Assembly (NCBI RefSeq): GCF_027484545.1
Contig: NZ_JAIXST010000084.1
Span: 1 to 58,053 of the forward strand
Reading direction: 5' to 3'
Source of the DNA: Runella sp.
GTDB taxonomy: Bacteria > Bacteroidota > Bacteroidia > Cytophagales > Spirosomataceae
DNA: 58,053 nucleotides
Shown: in pieces, positions 43,976 to 53,947 of the stretch
Numbering within the stretch: the stretch's first letter is position 1
Layout of the letters: each line of letters begins with the position of its first letter
Notes under the pieces: model-generated
The model's database searches: none
What the model was told of the DNA's origin: nothing
The model's input: only the letters and a program-made list of their open reading frames with translations
Translations under genes and position numbers: made by a program

Positions 43976-46900
43976 TTAACGTTTTACAATTGCTTCGTCA
44001 AAATTCATTACCGTAGATGCCACCAGGGCCCAGGCCGCTGTTTCGGCGGCGGGCAAGCCCATAGGCACAGGGTATTCACCCACACTCAGCACCTGTCGGG
44101 CTTTTGCGGGCTTGTCACTGTACCGGCCGAGGGCATTTTTATACATTTCGGCCATTATTGTTTTTTCATCGCTTCGGGCACGACGGCTGATAAGAGATTG
44201 AAAAATAAAATCAACCATTGCGTCATTTTTAAGCCCTTTTTCCATGCCTCGCTGCGCCAGCACGCGGGCTGCCTCAAAAAACTGAGGATCGTTGAGGGTT
44301 ACCAGTGATTGCAGCGGAGTACTTGTCTTCTGCCGTTTGATGACACAACTGAACCGATCCGGTGAATCAAAATTGACCATGGCCGGGTGCGGGGCATTGC
44401 GTTTCCAGAAGGTGTACATGCTTCTTCTGTACAAGTCTTTTCCGTGATCCTGCACATACCGGCTGTTAATTACATTACCGTTACCCAGCGCTTCCCATAT
44501 ACCGTCGGGCTGATAGATCTTTACACTCTTTCCGCCCACGGTTCTGTTGAGCAGGCCGGCTCCGGCCAGCACATTGTCGCGCACAATCTCGGCACTCATC
44601 CGATAAGTCGGATAACGGCTCAGAAGCAAATTGTCGGGGTCTTTTTCAAGGCTTGCCCGCGATGGTACAGAACTTTGGCGATACGTGGCTGACATGACCA
44701 TTTCTTTCAGCAGCGCTTTGGTATTCCAATGCTGCCGGAACCTGAAGGACAGCCAATCCAATAATTCCGGATGAGTGGGCAGCGCCCCCTGATTGCCGAA
44801 GTCATCCGAAGAATTTACCAGCCCCCGGCCAAACATCATTTGCCAGTAACGGTTAACGGTCACCCGGGCAAAAAGCGGGTGTTCATCGCTTAACAGCCAC
44901 TGTGCCAGTCCAAGCCGGTTGCGCGGAAGCCCTTTAGCCAGCGGCGGTAACTTATGAGGGACATCGGCGCTGACTTTCTCGCCCGGCGCGTCGTAGGCAC
45001 CACGGTTGAGGACAAAGGAAGAGCGAGGGGTTTGCGTTTCACGGTAGATCATTACCTCCGGCTGCGTGCTCAGGATACGGTTTTCCGCCTCCCTAAGGGA
45101 ACGAAGTGCCGCCTGGGTTTCGGCATAGGCGCGGTCAGAGGTTAGCCGATACCATTCCGCCCGCAGTTCACGCTGCTGAGGAGTAGGGCTAACGGCGGCA
45201 ATCATTTGCTGAACGGCCTGTTTATCTCCGCCAAGGTACTGTATTTCGGCGCGGGAAAGAACGCGGTTATAGGCACTGAATTCATCCACGGCCACTCCCT
45301 TTATGCTCGCCTGAATACGGGAACCGATGCGGAATGCCTGTTGGGTTTTCAGCAGGTAATTTTCCCCGAACGTATATAACAGACTGCGTTCGAGCTGATC
45401 GTTAAGAACGGTAAACCCGAGTCGTTGACCGTCTGCATAGGCCGAGATTCCTTTCGCCGAACTGCTGCCGTCGTAGGTAAGCACCAAATGTTTCCACTGC
45501 CCTGGCGTGATTTTCTCCCTGCTCTTCATTTCGATGCCGTTGGCAGGGTAGGAATGAGCGAAAATAACCGACAGCGTGCGGTCCGGATTTAACTGCACGC
45601 AGTAACCCCGGTAGCCGTCAATCATGCCGTTCATGACGGTACCCAGCACAATACCGTTGGCAGCGCGGTCGAGAAGATTGAGCCAAATACTAATGCTGAA
45701 TGGCTCAAAACGGTCAAAAAGCAACTTTTCGGTGTAGTTTACGGATTGTTCGTTTTCCAGCCGCAGGGCTTTTCCCACTTTTCCCGGAATGAAAGTTACG
45801 GGAGAATTGCCGCTGTTTTTAAATATTCCTTTAGCCCCGATATTTTTTACCTTTCCACCGGTAGTATCATCAAACCCATGCCGGGTCAGCAGCGCCGAAT
45901 TCAGGGCTTTTTCCACCGTATTTTCATTGGCAACGGTCCGTACGGGCAGATCAGGATAGGAAGCCGTATTTTTACTGAGCTTGGCAATCCACTGCCGAAT
46001 GGACTTTAGCGAATCTTCCGCCGAACGAGACAGCAATACCATGGAGGGCGAAGGCTCGCCGGCATGAGCCACCTCGCCAATTTCACGATTATTGTTAAAA
46101 AACGCATACAATCGGTAAAAGTCTTTTTGTGAAATGGGGTCATATTTGTGATCATGACAGCGTGCGCACTCCACACTGTGGGCCAGAAATGCTTTGCCGA
46201 ACGTATTCACCCGGTCAATGACATACTCCGTACGATATTCTTCCGGGATAATGCCCACTTCTATATTTTGGGGGTGAAGCCTTAAAAAGCAGGTGGCCAG
46301 GAGCTGACGGCGGGTTGGGTTGGGTAACAGATCGCCCGCCAGTTGCCATTGGATAAACTTATCATACCGCAGATTTCGGTTGAATGCCTCAATGACCCAA
46401 TCACGGTACGGAAATACATTCTGAAAGGGGTCGGACTGATAGCCGCGGGTATCGGCATAACGGGCCACGTCCAGCCAATTTGATGCAAGATGCTCGCCGA
46501 AATGCGGTGAGGCTATTAATCGGTTAACAACCTTTTCGTACGCATTTTTATCTTTATCATTTATGAAGGCGGTCTGTTCTTCCGGAGTGGGCGGCAGACC
46601 GGTCAAATCAAGTGATACCCTTCGCAGCAAAGTAGCCTTATCGGCCGGCAGACCCGGTTTTAACCCTTTTTCTTCCAGCTTTTTCAGAACAAATCGGTCA
46701 ATATCATTAATGGCCCAAGCTTCATTTTTTACCTTCGGAACCTCAGGGTTTTCAATTTTGGACAATGACCAGTGCTCCTGCCATTCGGCCCCCTCTTTGA
46801 TCCATTGAAGCAGAATAGCCTTTTCCTGCGTCGAGAGGGTAAGATGAGACCCGGGCGTGGGCATCACCATATCGGGGTCTGATGAGGTAATACGGTGAAA

Positions 46901-47200
46901 GACGTCACTTTTGGTAAGATTCCCTTTCACAATGGCTTTTCGGCCGCTTTCACATTCCTTGTCATACCCTTCGGGCACATCCAGCCGAAGGTTGGCCTTT
47001 TGTTTGTTTTTATCCGGTCCGTGACAGGCAAAACACCTGTCTGAAAGAATTGGCTTTACATGAATATTATAGTCAAGATGCTCGGGCAATTGCTCCATCG
47101 CCGTCTGAACATCGTTAGGTATTTCGGCAGTATCACACCCAATCGCGCAAAAACTTGCCCATCCAATCAGCAAAAAGTTTACAAAAGCGTTGTTTCTCAT
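43976..47200 (-). CDS. PSCyt1-DUF1549-LamG-DUF1553 lipoprotein
   Basis: A 1074-aa lipoprotein (lipobox FCAIGC near 22) with four modules. A Planctomycete cytochrome C domain (DRCFACHGPDKNKQKANLRL, about 54-74) is followed by DUF1549 (IDRFVLKKLEEKGLKPG to ECARCHDHKYDPIS, about 165-355). A concanavalin-like LamG domain follows (about 470-650), then DUF1553 (ARVTVNRYWQMMFGRGLVNSSDDFGNQG, about 785-1030). The second CxxCH in DUF1549 may bind another haem. Its ATG overlaps the permease stop by 4 nt. Such proteins are thought to act in glycan processing coupled to electron transfer; substrate unknown. Confidence 0.88.
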   Translation of the reverse strand: MRNNAFVNFLLIGWASFCAIGCDTAEIPNDVQTAMEQLPEHLDYNIHVKPILSDRCFACHGPDKNKQKANLRLDVPEGYDKECESGRKAIVKGNLTKSDVFHRITSSDPDMVMPTPGSHLTLSTQEKAILLQWIKEGAEWQEHWSLSKIENPEVPKVKNEAWAINDIDRFVLKKLEEKGLKPGLPADKATLLRRVSLDLTGLPPTPEEQTAFINDKDKNAYEKVVNRLIASPHFGEHLASNWLDVARYADTRGYQSDPFQNVFPYRDWVIEAFNRNLRYDKFIQWQLAGDLLPNPTRRQLLATCFLRLHPQNIEVGIIPEEYRTEYVIDRVNTFGKAFLAHSVECARCHDHKYDPISQKDFYRLYAFFNNNREIGEVAHAGEPSPSMVLLSRSAEDSLKSIRQWIAKLSKNTASYPDLPVRTVANENTVEKALNSALLTRHGFDDTTGGKVKNIGAKGIFKNSGNSPVTFIPGKVGKALRLENEQSVNYTEKLLFDRFEPFSISIWLNLLDRAANGIVLGTVMNGMIDGYRGYCVQLNPDRTLSVIFAHSYPANGIEMKSREKITPGQWKHLVLTYDGSSSAKGISAYADGQRLGFTVLNDQLERSLLYTFGENYLLKTQQAFRIGSRIQASIKGVAVDEFSAYNRVLSRAEIQYLGGDKQAVQQMIAAVSPTPQQRELRAEWYRLTSDRAYAETQAALRSLREAENRILSTQPEVMIYRETQTPRSSFVLNRGAYDAPGEKVSADVPHKLPPLAKGLPRNRLGLAQWLLSDEHPLFARVTVNRYWQMMFGRGLVNSSDDFGNQGALPTHPELLDWLSFRFRQHWNTKALLKEMVMSATYRQSSVPSRASLEKDPDNLLLSRYPTYRMSAEIVRDNVLAGAGLLNRTVGGKSVKIYQPDGIWEALGNGNVINSRYVQDHGKDLYRRSMYTFWKRNAPHPAMVNFDSPDRFSCVIKRQKTSTPLQSLVTLNDPQFFEAARVLAQRGMEKGLKNDAMVDFIFQSLISRRARSDEKTIMAEMYKNALGRYSDKPAKARQVLSVGEYPVPMGLPAAETAAWALVASTVMNFDEAIVKR

Positions 47201-48639
47201 TGCTTTAACAGCTTTAATTCGATTGATTTTATTTTCTTTTCCCGTCCCGCTTTATACCCCAAAAAACCGTAAAAAACCAAGTAAGCATAACAAAGGACGG
47301 GGATAAAAAAAGAGTATTGTAAGCCATAAGCATCGGCAATGGCTCCCTGCAAAACAGGAAGTAAGGCCGCTCCTAAAATGGCCATGATCAACAAAGAAGA
47401 CCCTTGTGAGGTATATTTTCCCAGCCCCGCAATCGCCAACGCAAAAATATTTGACCACAGAATTGAGTTGAACAGCCCGGCTCCAATCAAACACCACATA
47501 GCTATGGGGCCGGTGGTGAAAATCGCTGTCGAAATCAACACGACCAGAATGAATGAAAACACGCCTAACGTGCGGGCAGGCAGCGATGCGCCAACAAAAA
47601 AAGCGAGAAGGGTCAGTAATAAAAAGATGCTGTAAAAACCTGCCGTTGTCCAATCGGTCAGCAAGCCAATTGCTACAAAAGACACGAGCGGAATCAAAAT
47701 CATCAGGCCTGTTTTTTGCGTCCTCGCTAATCCTGTACTTAACGAAACAGCCCCAATAAACCGACCGATCATCAAACCGCCCCAGTAAAACGCTACATAC
47801 CGACTTCCCTGAGCTTCAGTCAATCCTGCAATTTCGGGCAGTTTGAAAAAATTAATCAACAAACTGCCTACGCCTACTTCTCCGCCCACATAGGTAAAAA
47901 TGGCTAAAATGCCCAAAACTAAATGGGGGTACTTCAATGCCCTGGCTCCTTTTACCAATTCAGTTTCAGATTTGAAAGCAGGAAGTTTAATGAATCGAAA
48001 GACCAACGCCATTACAAAAAATACCCCGGCAAACAGCAGATACATCGTTTGGATGGTACTGCTTCCCAAATCAGCATCGGACGTTCCGGAATGACTGAAT
48101 AAAAAGTAGCCTCCAATCAAAGGCGCAATCGTGGTGCCGAACGAATTAAGCCCCTGCGCCAAGTTTAACCGCCCCGAAGCACTTTCTTCCGAACCTAAAA
48201 TGGCAACGTAAGGATTGGCGGCTATTTGCAAAAGCGTAAAACCCAAACCAAGACAAAACAAAGCCCCTAAAAACAGGCCATAGATCCGAAAACCAGCGGC
48301 CGGATAAAAAAGCAAACAGCCCGCAGCGGCGATCAGCAGCCCCCAAATGATACAGTCTTTATACCCGATTTTTTCTATTAAATCACCGTATTTTACCGAA
48401 GACAAAAAATACACCACTGACCCAATAAAGTACGCTCCGAAAAAAGCAAACTGTACGAGTGTCGCCTGCAGGTAATTCAGAACAAATTGGTGTTTGAGAT
48501 AAGGAATAAGAATATCGTTGAGGCAGGTAATAAACCCCCAAATAAAAAATAGACCCGTAATGACACTAAAAGCAAAAACATTGCTTTGGGCCCGCTTATC
48601 TTTGGAATGTAATGCAGTTTTTGTGGGTAAAATTGCCAT
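47197..48639 (-). CDS. FucP-like sugar MFS permease
   Basis: A 480-aa, 12-TM permease of the FHS family. The N-terminus FFIWGFITCLNDILIPYLKHQF (about 32-53) is the hallmark of FucP/GluP glucose-galactose-fucose:H+ symporters. GGEVGVGSLLINFF lies in the second half, equivalent to the conserved region of TM7. It sits directly behind GH92 (stop and start adjacent) and probably imports the mannose or related sugar released. Confidence 0.88.
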   Translation of the reverse strand: MAILPTKTALHSKDKRAQSNVFAFSVITGLFFIWGFITCLNDILIPYLKHQFVLNYLQATLVQFAFFGAYFIGSVVYFLSSVKYGDLIEKIGYKDCIIWGLLIAAAGCLLFYPAAGFRIYGLFLGALFCLGLGFTLLQIAANPYVAILGSEESASGRLNLAQGLNSFGTTIAPLIGGYFLFSHSGTSDADLGSSTIQTMYLLFAGVFFVMALVFRFIKLPAFKSETELVKGARALKYPHLVLGILAIFTYVGGEVGVGSLLINFFKLPEIAGLTEAQGSRYVAFYWGGLMIGRFIGAVSLSTGLARTQKTGLMILIPLVSFVAIGLLTDWTTAGFYSIFLLLTLLAFFVGASLPARTLGVFSFILVVLISTAIFTTGPIAMWCLIGAGLFNSILWSNIFALAIAGLGKYTSQGSSLLIMAILGAALLPVLQGAIADAYGLQYSFFIPVLCYAYLVFYGFLGYKAGREKKIKSIELKLLKQ

Positions 48640-50985
48640 TTATTTAAGATTTTTAAGTTCATCGGCCAGCGAAGGGGGAGCCGCTGCCGCATCAGCCGCC
48701 CATTTCGTATTGGGATAGGCACCCATTGTAAACTCAATTTTTCCGTTGTTTACCAAATCAAAATGATTGAAATAAGCTTTGTTGTAAGCCTTACCGTTGA
48801 GCCTGACCGATTGAATGTATATGTTGTTTTTACTGAGATTTTTGGCCGTTATCTCCAGTATTTTTCCCGCTGGCAAATGAACCTTTGCACTTTTAAACAG
48901 GGGCGAACCGATGACGTACGTACCATCGCCGTGACGAACGGGGTAAAAACCCAACGCACTCAGTACATACCAGGCCGACATCTGCCCCGTATCGTCGTTG
49001 CCGCACAACCCCGTCGGTGAATTGTTATAAAGCGTTGTACGAATTTTGTCGACGTATTTTTGGGTTTTCCAGGGTTGCCCCAAGTAAGCATACATATAAG
49101 CCGTATGGTGGCTCGGCTCATTGCCGTGGGCGTATTGTCCGATCAAACCCGTAATGTCTCCCGATGTATTTTTACCGGCTATGTCCGATCTTAAGCTGAA
49201 GAGGGTATCCAGGCGGGCAATTAATTTTTCTTTGCCTCCCATGATTTGGGCAAGCCCTTTGACATCGTGCGGCACAAAAAAGCTCCACTGCCAGGCATTG
49301 CCTTCACAATAATCGTCCCGCCGGTGATTGGAAGCATAAGGATCAAAGGGGGTTCGCCAACTACCGTCGGCAAAACGACCCCGCATCAATTGCGATTCCT
49401 TACTGAATATATTGCGGTATGAAGAAGCCCGGTTGAGAAAGTACCGATAATCCGCTTTTTTATTAAGCATTTTGGCCATTTGCGCCAAACTCCAGTCATC
49501 GTAGGCGTATTCAAGGGTGCGCGCTACCGCCTCCATTTCCAGATCTGCCGGTACGTAGCCGTACTTTTTGTAATTTTTGAGTCCTACAAAATACCGCATC
49601 GAAAAGCCGGACGTATCTTTCATGGCGGAGGTTTTCATGGCCTCAAAAGCATGATCGGCATCATAGCCGCGAATGCCCTTAAAATAACTGTCGGAAATAA
49701 TGGGAATACTGTGCAAACCCAGCATCTGAAAAGTCTCCTGCCCAGCCAGCACATTGATGGGCAATTGCCCGAAAACGTCGTAGTGTTTGAGAAAGGTTTT
49801 GACATAATCGTTGATCACATCGGGCTGCAGAAAACTCAGCAGCGGTACGGCTCCCCGAAATGTATCCCAAATACTGACCACCTGCCCGTAATAGGGGAAG
49901 TCAGCACGGTGTACTTTCATATCGGGCCCCCTGTACTTTCCGTCCACGTCCGAATACAGCATCGGATACATCAGCGTAAAATAGAGCGTCGAATAAAACG
50001 TGGATTTGTTGGCCTCATTTGCATCACTTATTTCAATGCGGGAAAGTTCTTTGTTCCACGCCTGCTGATTTTGCCTGATAACTTCTTCAAAATCCCATGC
50101 TTTGAGTTCTGAAGTAAGGTTTTTTTCCGCTCCCTCCATGTCTACGGACGAAAGGGCAGTTTTGATCAAAACCTGCTCCGTCGTGCCTGCTTCAAAATAA
50201 AATACCGCTTTTACGTCCGTTCCGGTCACTGACTGTTGATTGGTTTGGCGTTGATTTTTAAAAAATAAATCCACGCTTTTGATAGGCTTAGAGAACTTGG
50301 TATAGAAATAAACGTGCTGCTCCGGGGCAAAACCATTGGAGATTCGATAGCCTTTTACCGTATATTTATCCACTACTTCCAAATGCGACACGCGTACTGT
50401 ATCATAACTGTCCTCTTTGACAATGGTACAAGCCCCCGTACTGCCGTATTTTAAATCAATAAGTAACCCCTGAGCGTCATTTTTTTGGTAGGAATATCTG
50501 TGAAAACCGCAGCGGGCAGTAGCTGTGAGTTCCGCTTTAATGCCGTAATCATCCAAAAAAACGCTGTAATGCCCGGGTTTGGCCTGCTCTCTGTCATGGG
50601 AGAATGCCGACTTTAACGCATAATCAGGATAGTTTGCTGCTCCGGCGGGGAGATTTCTGCCGTTGAGGGGTACAAAAAGCAAATCCAAAAAGTCGCCGCA
50701 ACCCGCCCCGCTCTTGTGAACGTGGCTGAAACCAGTAATGGCTTTGTCGTCGTAATGATAACCGGAGCCGCTCATTTTGTTATAACCGGAACCACCCGTT
50801 CGGGTATCGGCTCCGAGTTGGACCATGCCGAAAGGGACGCTAACGATGGGACTTATACGTCCGTCGAATCCGGACCCCATTAACGGGTTGACGAGGTCAA
50901 TCGGACGAGTGGACGGGGATTGGGCCACGGCACAGTAAACGGTGCCTAAAAACAGTGACAGTCGAAAAAAGCTTAATACATTCAT
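48640..50985 (-). CDS. GH92 alpha-mannosidase
   Basis: A 781-aa secreted enzyme with signal peptide ([16 protein letters not shown]) and GH92 landmarks: [30 protein letters not shown] at 32-61, [32 protein letters not shown]-like [14 protein letters not shown], and the C-terminal active-site region [27 protein letters not shown]92 enzymes are calcium-dependent exo-alpha-mannosidases of N-glycans and yeast mannan. Its ATG overlaps the transaldolase stop by 4 nt. Confidence 0.92.
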   Translation of the reverse strand: MNVLSFFRLSLFLGTVYCAVAQSPSTRPIDLVNPLMGSGFDGRISPIVSVPFGMVQLGADTRTGGSGYNKMSGSGYHYDDKAITGFSHVHKSGAGCGDFLDLLFVPLNGRNLPAGAANYPDYALKSAFSHDREQAKPGHYSVFLDDYGIKAELTATARCGFHRYSYQKNDAQGLLIDLKYGSTGACTIVKEDSYDTVRVSHLEVVDKYTVKGYRISNGFAPEQHVYFYTKFSKPIKSVDLFFKNQRQTNQQSVTGTDVKAVFYFEAGTTEQVLIKTALSSVDMEGAEKNLTSELKAWDFEEVIRQNQQAWNKELSRIEISDANEANKSTFYSTLYFTLMYPMLYSDVDGKYRGPDMKVHRADFPYYGQVVSIWDTFRGAVPLLSFLQPDVINDYVKTFLKHYDVFGQLPINVLAGQETFQMLGLHSIPIISDSYFKGIRGYDADHAFEAMKTSAMKDTSGFSMRYFVGLKNYKKYGYVPADLEMEAVARTLEYAYDDWSLAQMAKMLNKKADYRYFLNRASSYRNIFSKESQLMRGRFADGSWRTPFDPYASNHRRDDYCEGNAWQWSFFVPHDVKGLAQIMGGKEKLIARLDTLFSLRSDIAGKNTSGDITGLIGQYAHGNEPSHHTAYMYAYLGQPWKTQKYVDKIRTTLYNNSPTGLCGNDDTGQMSAWYVLSALGFYPVRHGDGTYVIGSPLFKSAKVHLPAGKILEITAKNLSKNNIYIQSVRLNGKAYNKAYFNHFDLVNNGKIEFTMGAYPNTKWAADAAAAPPSLADELKNLK

Positions 50986-51638
50986 TGATTTCCTTTGTTA
51001 TAATCAGCCAGAAATTTTGCCAGACCGCTGTCGGTTAGCGGATGGTTGAGCAGTGCCGTAATGGCATTGAGCGGACAGGTTACTACGTCGGCTCCGAGTT
51101 CGGCGCATTTGAGAATATGAACGGGATGCCGTACGGAAGCAGCCAATACCTGCGTTTTAAATCCGTAATTCCGGTAGATGGTGATGATCTGCGCGATAAG
51201 TTGAATCCCGTCCATTGAAATATCATCCAGCCTTCCCACAAAGGGTGAAACGTAGGTGGCACCCGCTTTGGCAGCCAGCAGCGCCTGCCCGGCTGAAAAG
51301 ACCAGCGTGCAGTTTGTTTTGATGCCACGGTCGCTGAGGGCTTTAATGGTTTTGATCCCCTCTTTGATCATGGGTATTTTGACGACAATTTTTGGGTCAA
51401 TGTTGATGAGTTCTTCGGCTTCTCGAAGCATACCCGCACTGTCGGTGGATACCACCTCGGCACTTACATCGCCCTCCACAATGGCGCAAATGGCTTTATA
51501 ATGCTCCAAAATGGTCTGTTTTCCAGTAATCCCTTCTTTGGCCATCAGGGAAGGGTTGGTGGTAACGCCATCAAGTACTCCGAGGTCATGCGCTTCCTGA
51601 ATTTCCTTTAAGTTTGCCGTGTCTAAGAAAAATTTCAT
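50982..51638 (-). CDS. Transaldolase (TalC / FSA-like small family)
   Basis: A 218-aa transaldolase of the small decameric family with [10 protein letters not shown] (4-13), [13 protein letters not shown] (24-36), the Schiff-base Lys in VVKIPM (K87) and [11 protein letters not shown] (129-139). Position 133 is Phe where E. coli fructose-6-phosphate aldolase has Tyr131; in this family Phe goes with transaldolase rather than aldolase activity. It is the first gene of the GH92 operon and would link the phosphorylated sugar to the pentose phosphate pathway. Confidence 0.88.
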   Translation of the reverse strand: MKFFLDTANLKEIQEAHDLGVLDGVTTNPSLMAKEGITGKQTILEHYKAICAIVEGDVSAEVVSTDSAGMLREAEELINIDPKIVVKIPMIKEGIKTIKALSDRGIKTNCTLVFSAGQALLAAKAGATYVSPFVGRLDDISMDGIQLIAQIITIYRNYGFKTQVLAASVRHPVHILKCAELGADVVTCPLNAITALLNHPLTDSGLAKFLADYNKGNQ

Positions 51639-51756
51639 ACTGAATGGAGAAAATAGATTCTATACAAAAGGAGAGGTACATCGTTTAACAAAAAGTAACC
51701 TCGGGAATTGAATTATTTTTGGAAATAACCGAAGGATTCCTGTACGGCTTCCCTGA

Positions 51757-51909
51757 TTATCGTATCCTGCCGGCCTGACGGATGATTTGGAGGGCTTTGG
51801 GAGGGCGGTCAGTTCCCAGATAGTTCGTATGGTTGGTCAGCGGGCAGTTTATTCCTTTGTTGATAAACTTTGTGCTGTTACTGAAGTTGCGATGCACACG
51901 TATTTTGCC
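51757..51909 (-). pseudogene. C-terminal fragment of a beta-helix gene, cut by the accessory region
   Basis: Minus-strand translation gives RNFSNSTKFINKG, CPLTNHTNYLG, RPPKALQIIRQAGRIR and a stop. It aligns with the last about 50 residues of the 668-aa beta-helix protein at 15548-17554 (GNFSNSAKYINKG, CPLTNHTVYQG, RPEAALKIIKMAGRMS). Homology ends abruptly near 51908, and the HTH gene of the accessory region follows. The rest of the gene is missing from the window, so this marks a recombination or insertion boundary. Confidence 0.85.
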
Positions 51910-51949
51910 TTAAAATAGCCAATGCGAAAGTAGTACTGCCGCAAAGAAC

Positions 51950-52210
51950 CTACTTCACCTGAACCTCCCGTAACTGCTCCCGTCGAATCACCGTTACGTC
52001 CAACGACGCTTTTCCTCGGTTCAAAGCAAATAATACCTCCTCGTATTTCAAATAGGTAAACTCACAAAACTCCGAGACCGATACGTGCGACTTAGACGGC
52101 TTTTGCTTCTCGCGTCGAATCTTTCGAATCAATCGGTAGGCCGAAGCCTCCGAACAGCCTAACATGGCTACAATGTCCGAAGCGTACAAAACAATTCGCA
52201 GGGGTGTCAT
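51950..52210 (-). CDS. Small helix-turn-helix DNA-binding protein
   Basis: An 86-aa protein with an HTH near the N-terminus (YASDIVAMLGCSEASAYRLIRKIRREK, about 9-35), followed by a basic segment and a second helical part (SEFCEFTYLKYEEVLFALN). Small HTH proteins of this kind open many Bacteroidota mobile elements and phage-like loci. It is divergent from the thermonuclease gene, with the promoters of both in the 89-nt gap, so it may regulate the right-hand cluster. Confidence 0.75.
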   Translation of the reverse strand: MTPLRIVLYASDIVAMLGCSEASAYRLIRKIRREKQKPSKSHVSVSEFCEFTYLKYEEVLFALNRGKASLDVTVIRREQLREVQVK

Positions 52211-52299
52211 AATCGGTCAGTTTAAGTCAGCAGTCACGCAAGCTAAAAATATTCTGTTTATAGGTGTTAAAGTTGTGTCAAAATTAACCAATCAACACC

Positions 52300-52830
52300 A
52301 TGAAACGAATATTTTTCTGTCTTATCATTGCTCTGGCCACGCTCACAGCCCAAGCACAACTCCCGCTGATGCAGGGCCGCGTCGTACGCGTACTCGACGG
52401 CGACACCTTTGAATTGCTGCAAAACAGCGATGCAACAGGGGCTCAACGTATTCGTTGCCGCATCGTCGAAATTGACGCTCCCGAACGTGACCAATCCTTC
52501 GGGCGTGAGTCAGGCGACTCCCTGAAAGCCTTGCTTCTAAATCAATGTGTCACTTGTCGCCCCATTGCTCACGACCAATACCACCGTTGGCTGGTCAAAG
52601 TTACCCACCTTAATTACCACCCGGTAGCACTCGACAGCATCCTTATCTCGCGTGGTTGGGCTTGGTCGGTACGTGGTTGGAATACCAAAGGCTATCAGGC
52701 AGATGCCGATCCTGTGCAGGCCGATGCACGCTGGTTCGACCGCGGTCTGTGGAAATGTCACCATCCTGTCCCTCCATGGATTTGGCGCCGCTTCAAAGCC
52801 CCTGTCAAACGTCTTTATCAATGTCAATAA
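52300..52830 (+). CDS. Secreted thermonuclease-family (SNase) nuclease
   Basis: A 176-aa protein with signal peptide (FFCLIIALATLTAQA) and an SNase domain: VVRVLDGDTFEL (about 28-39, Asp metal ligand), IRCRIVEIDAPERDQSFG (about 50-67, Asp and Glu) and ALDSILISRGWAW. It should degrade DNA or RNA outside the cytoplasm. It is the first gene of the plus-strand block and lies 10 nt before the first of two paralogous small genes, so they are probably co-transcribed. Confidence 0.9.
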   Translation: MKRIFFCLIIALATLTAQAQLPLMQGRVVRVLDGDTFELLQNSDATGAQRIRCRIVEIDAPERDQSFGRESGDSLKALLLNQCVTCRPIAHDQYHRWLVKVTHLNYHPVALDSILISRGWAWSVRGWNTKGYQADADPVQADARWFDRGLWKCHHPVPPWIWRRFKAPVKRLYQCQ

Positions 52831-52840
52831 CTTAAAAGAA

Positions 52841-53215
52841 ATGGTCACTATCACCTACCTCACGGGCGAGAAACGCTTTTCCCTCGTTTACAATTATACC
52901 ACCAAACGAAAAGCTGTTCGCAGCGCCAATCCGAAACCAAAGACGTTCCGTTCGCTGGCTACTCAGGTGATAAGAGCCCAAGGCAGAGGTAAAACCACTT
53001 TCTCTTGGCAGCATACCACGGACAACCCTGTACTGTCATTGGAAGGAAATGCAGCCGAGGCGTATCTCTATCGCTATGAGAATGGAAACCCGCTTACAGT
53101 CACCTCTGGGTCATTACTCCAGGTATTGCAGTATCTGTTTATGCTCTCAAAAAATGGCACGGAATACCACCGGAATGCCGTTAAAACCCTCCAAATCAAC
53201 ATTAACATTGCATAA
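52841..53215 (+). CDS. Small protein of unknown function, paralog 1 of a tandem pair
   Basis: A 124-aa protein from the ATG at 52841, chosen because the longer frame upstream overlaps the thermonuclease gene. The first 55 residues (VTITYLTGEKRFSLVYNYT, NPKPK, LATQVIRAQG) align with the next gene product (TNITYDTAAKQFMLAYSYT, APKPR, LTNQVLKAQQ). The C-terminal half is distinct. It has no signal peptide or TM helix. I do not recognise the family. It lies 10 nt after thermonuclease and 6 nt before its paralog. Confidence 0.7.
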   Translation: MVTITYLTGEKRFSLVYNYTTKRKAVRSANPKPKTFRSLATQVIRAQGRGKTTFSWQHTTDNPVLSLEGNAAEAYLYRYENGNPLTVTSGSLLQVLQYLFMLSKNGTEYHRNAVKTLQININIA

Positions 53216-53221
53216 AAACCC

Positions 53222-53614
53222 ATGACAAACATCACTTATGATACTGCTGCCAAACAATTCATGTTGGCTTATTCTTATACCAATGCCAAAGGCAGAATGT
53301 TTAACGTCGCTCCCAAGCCGCGCGGCCTGACGGCCCTCACTAATCAGGTTCTCAAAGCCCAACAACGCTTGATTATTGAATTTGTCGCTAACATTACAAG
53401 TCAGGACCTTTCCACCCTCGATGCCGTGGCCACGGTGACAGGTTCAGGCAGTAATTTCATCGTGGCCATTATTGGCTACGGGGGAGAAGCCTCAAATTGG
53501 TCAACAGTAGGCGAAGCCCTGCGCGAACTGGTTCGTCTCGGCAAAGAATACTCCGACCCCAATTTCCGCAAAGCCCTCCGCAAAAAACGGTTCAGCCTGA
53601 CACTCGGAGCATAA
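53222..53614 (+). CDS. Small protein of unknown function, paralog 2 of a tandem pair
   Basis: A 130-aa protein sharing its N-terminal layout with the preceding gene product. The C-terminal part (GYGGEASNWSTVGEALRELVRLGKEYSDPNFRKAL) is mostly helical. It is followed directly by structured repeat B, which begins 26 nt after its stop. Confidence 0.7.
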   Translation: MTNITYDTAAKQFMLAYSYTNAKGRMFNVAPKPRGLTALTNQVLKAQQRLIIEFVANITSQDLSTLDAVATVTGSGSNFIVAIIGYGGEASNWSTVGEALRELVRLGKEYSDPNFRKALRKKRFSLTLGA

Positions 53615-53640
53615 GCAGGTTAATAAGTGACCCAAGAAAC

Positions 53641-53786
53641 CCCAACGGGCGTCAGCCCTGAATTTCCAGCGTTCCTATGAAGCACATTAGGGATTTCGGA
53701 TAAAGTGCGAAGCACCCGAAAGACCGAAGTGATGAATGGGAACGCGAGGCCCAGAGGCGGGGACGCCCAGTCCCAGAGCGACACAA
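53641..53786. repeat. Structured repeat, copy B
   Basis: The 5-prime hairpin is GGGC-GTCA-GCCC (53647-53658). The outer stem 53669-53685 with 53729-53745 has 17 positions per arm: GCGTTCC/GGAACGC at the base, TGAA facing TGAA in the middle and CAC/GTG at the top. The 43-nt centre has TTTCGG/CCGAAA enclosing GTGC-GAA-GCAC. The 3-prime part ends GAGCGACACAA, as in copy A. It separates the small paralog pair from the 244-aa gene. Confidence 0.85.
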
Positions 53787-53947
53787 CCAAACAAAACCCT
53801 CAGTAGCAGAAATACAAGAAATAAATCCCTACGAGTGACAAAAGGAGAAACTGCAAAACCTAAAATCAATTTTTTACTTTTTATACAACCCTCACAATTC
53901 ATACTAAACAACATGCCCCCTTCGGGGGTGGGGGCTATCAACAGCAC
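53787..53947 (+). other. Leader region of the 244-aa gene with a C(5)-TTC-G(5) hairpin
   Basis: After repeat B the sequence is A-rich and unremarkable up to a GC hairpin CCCCC-TTC-GGGGG (53916-53928), which can also pair with the following GGGGGC. It ends 20 nt before the ATG and could affect translation. No other gene is seen. Confidence 0.45.
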
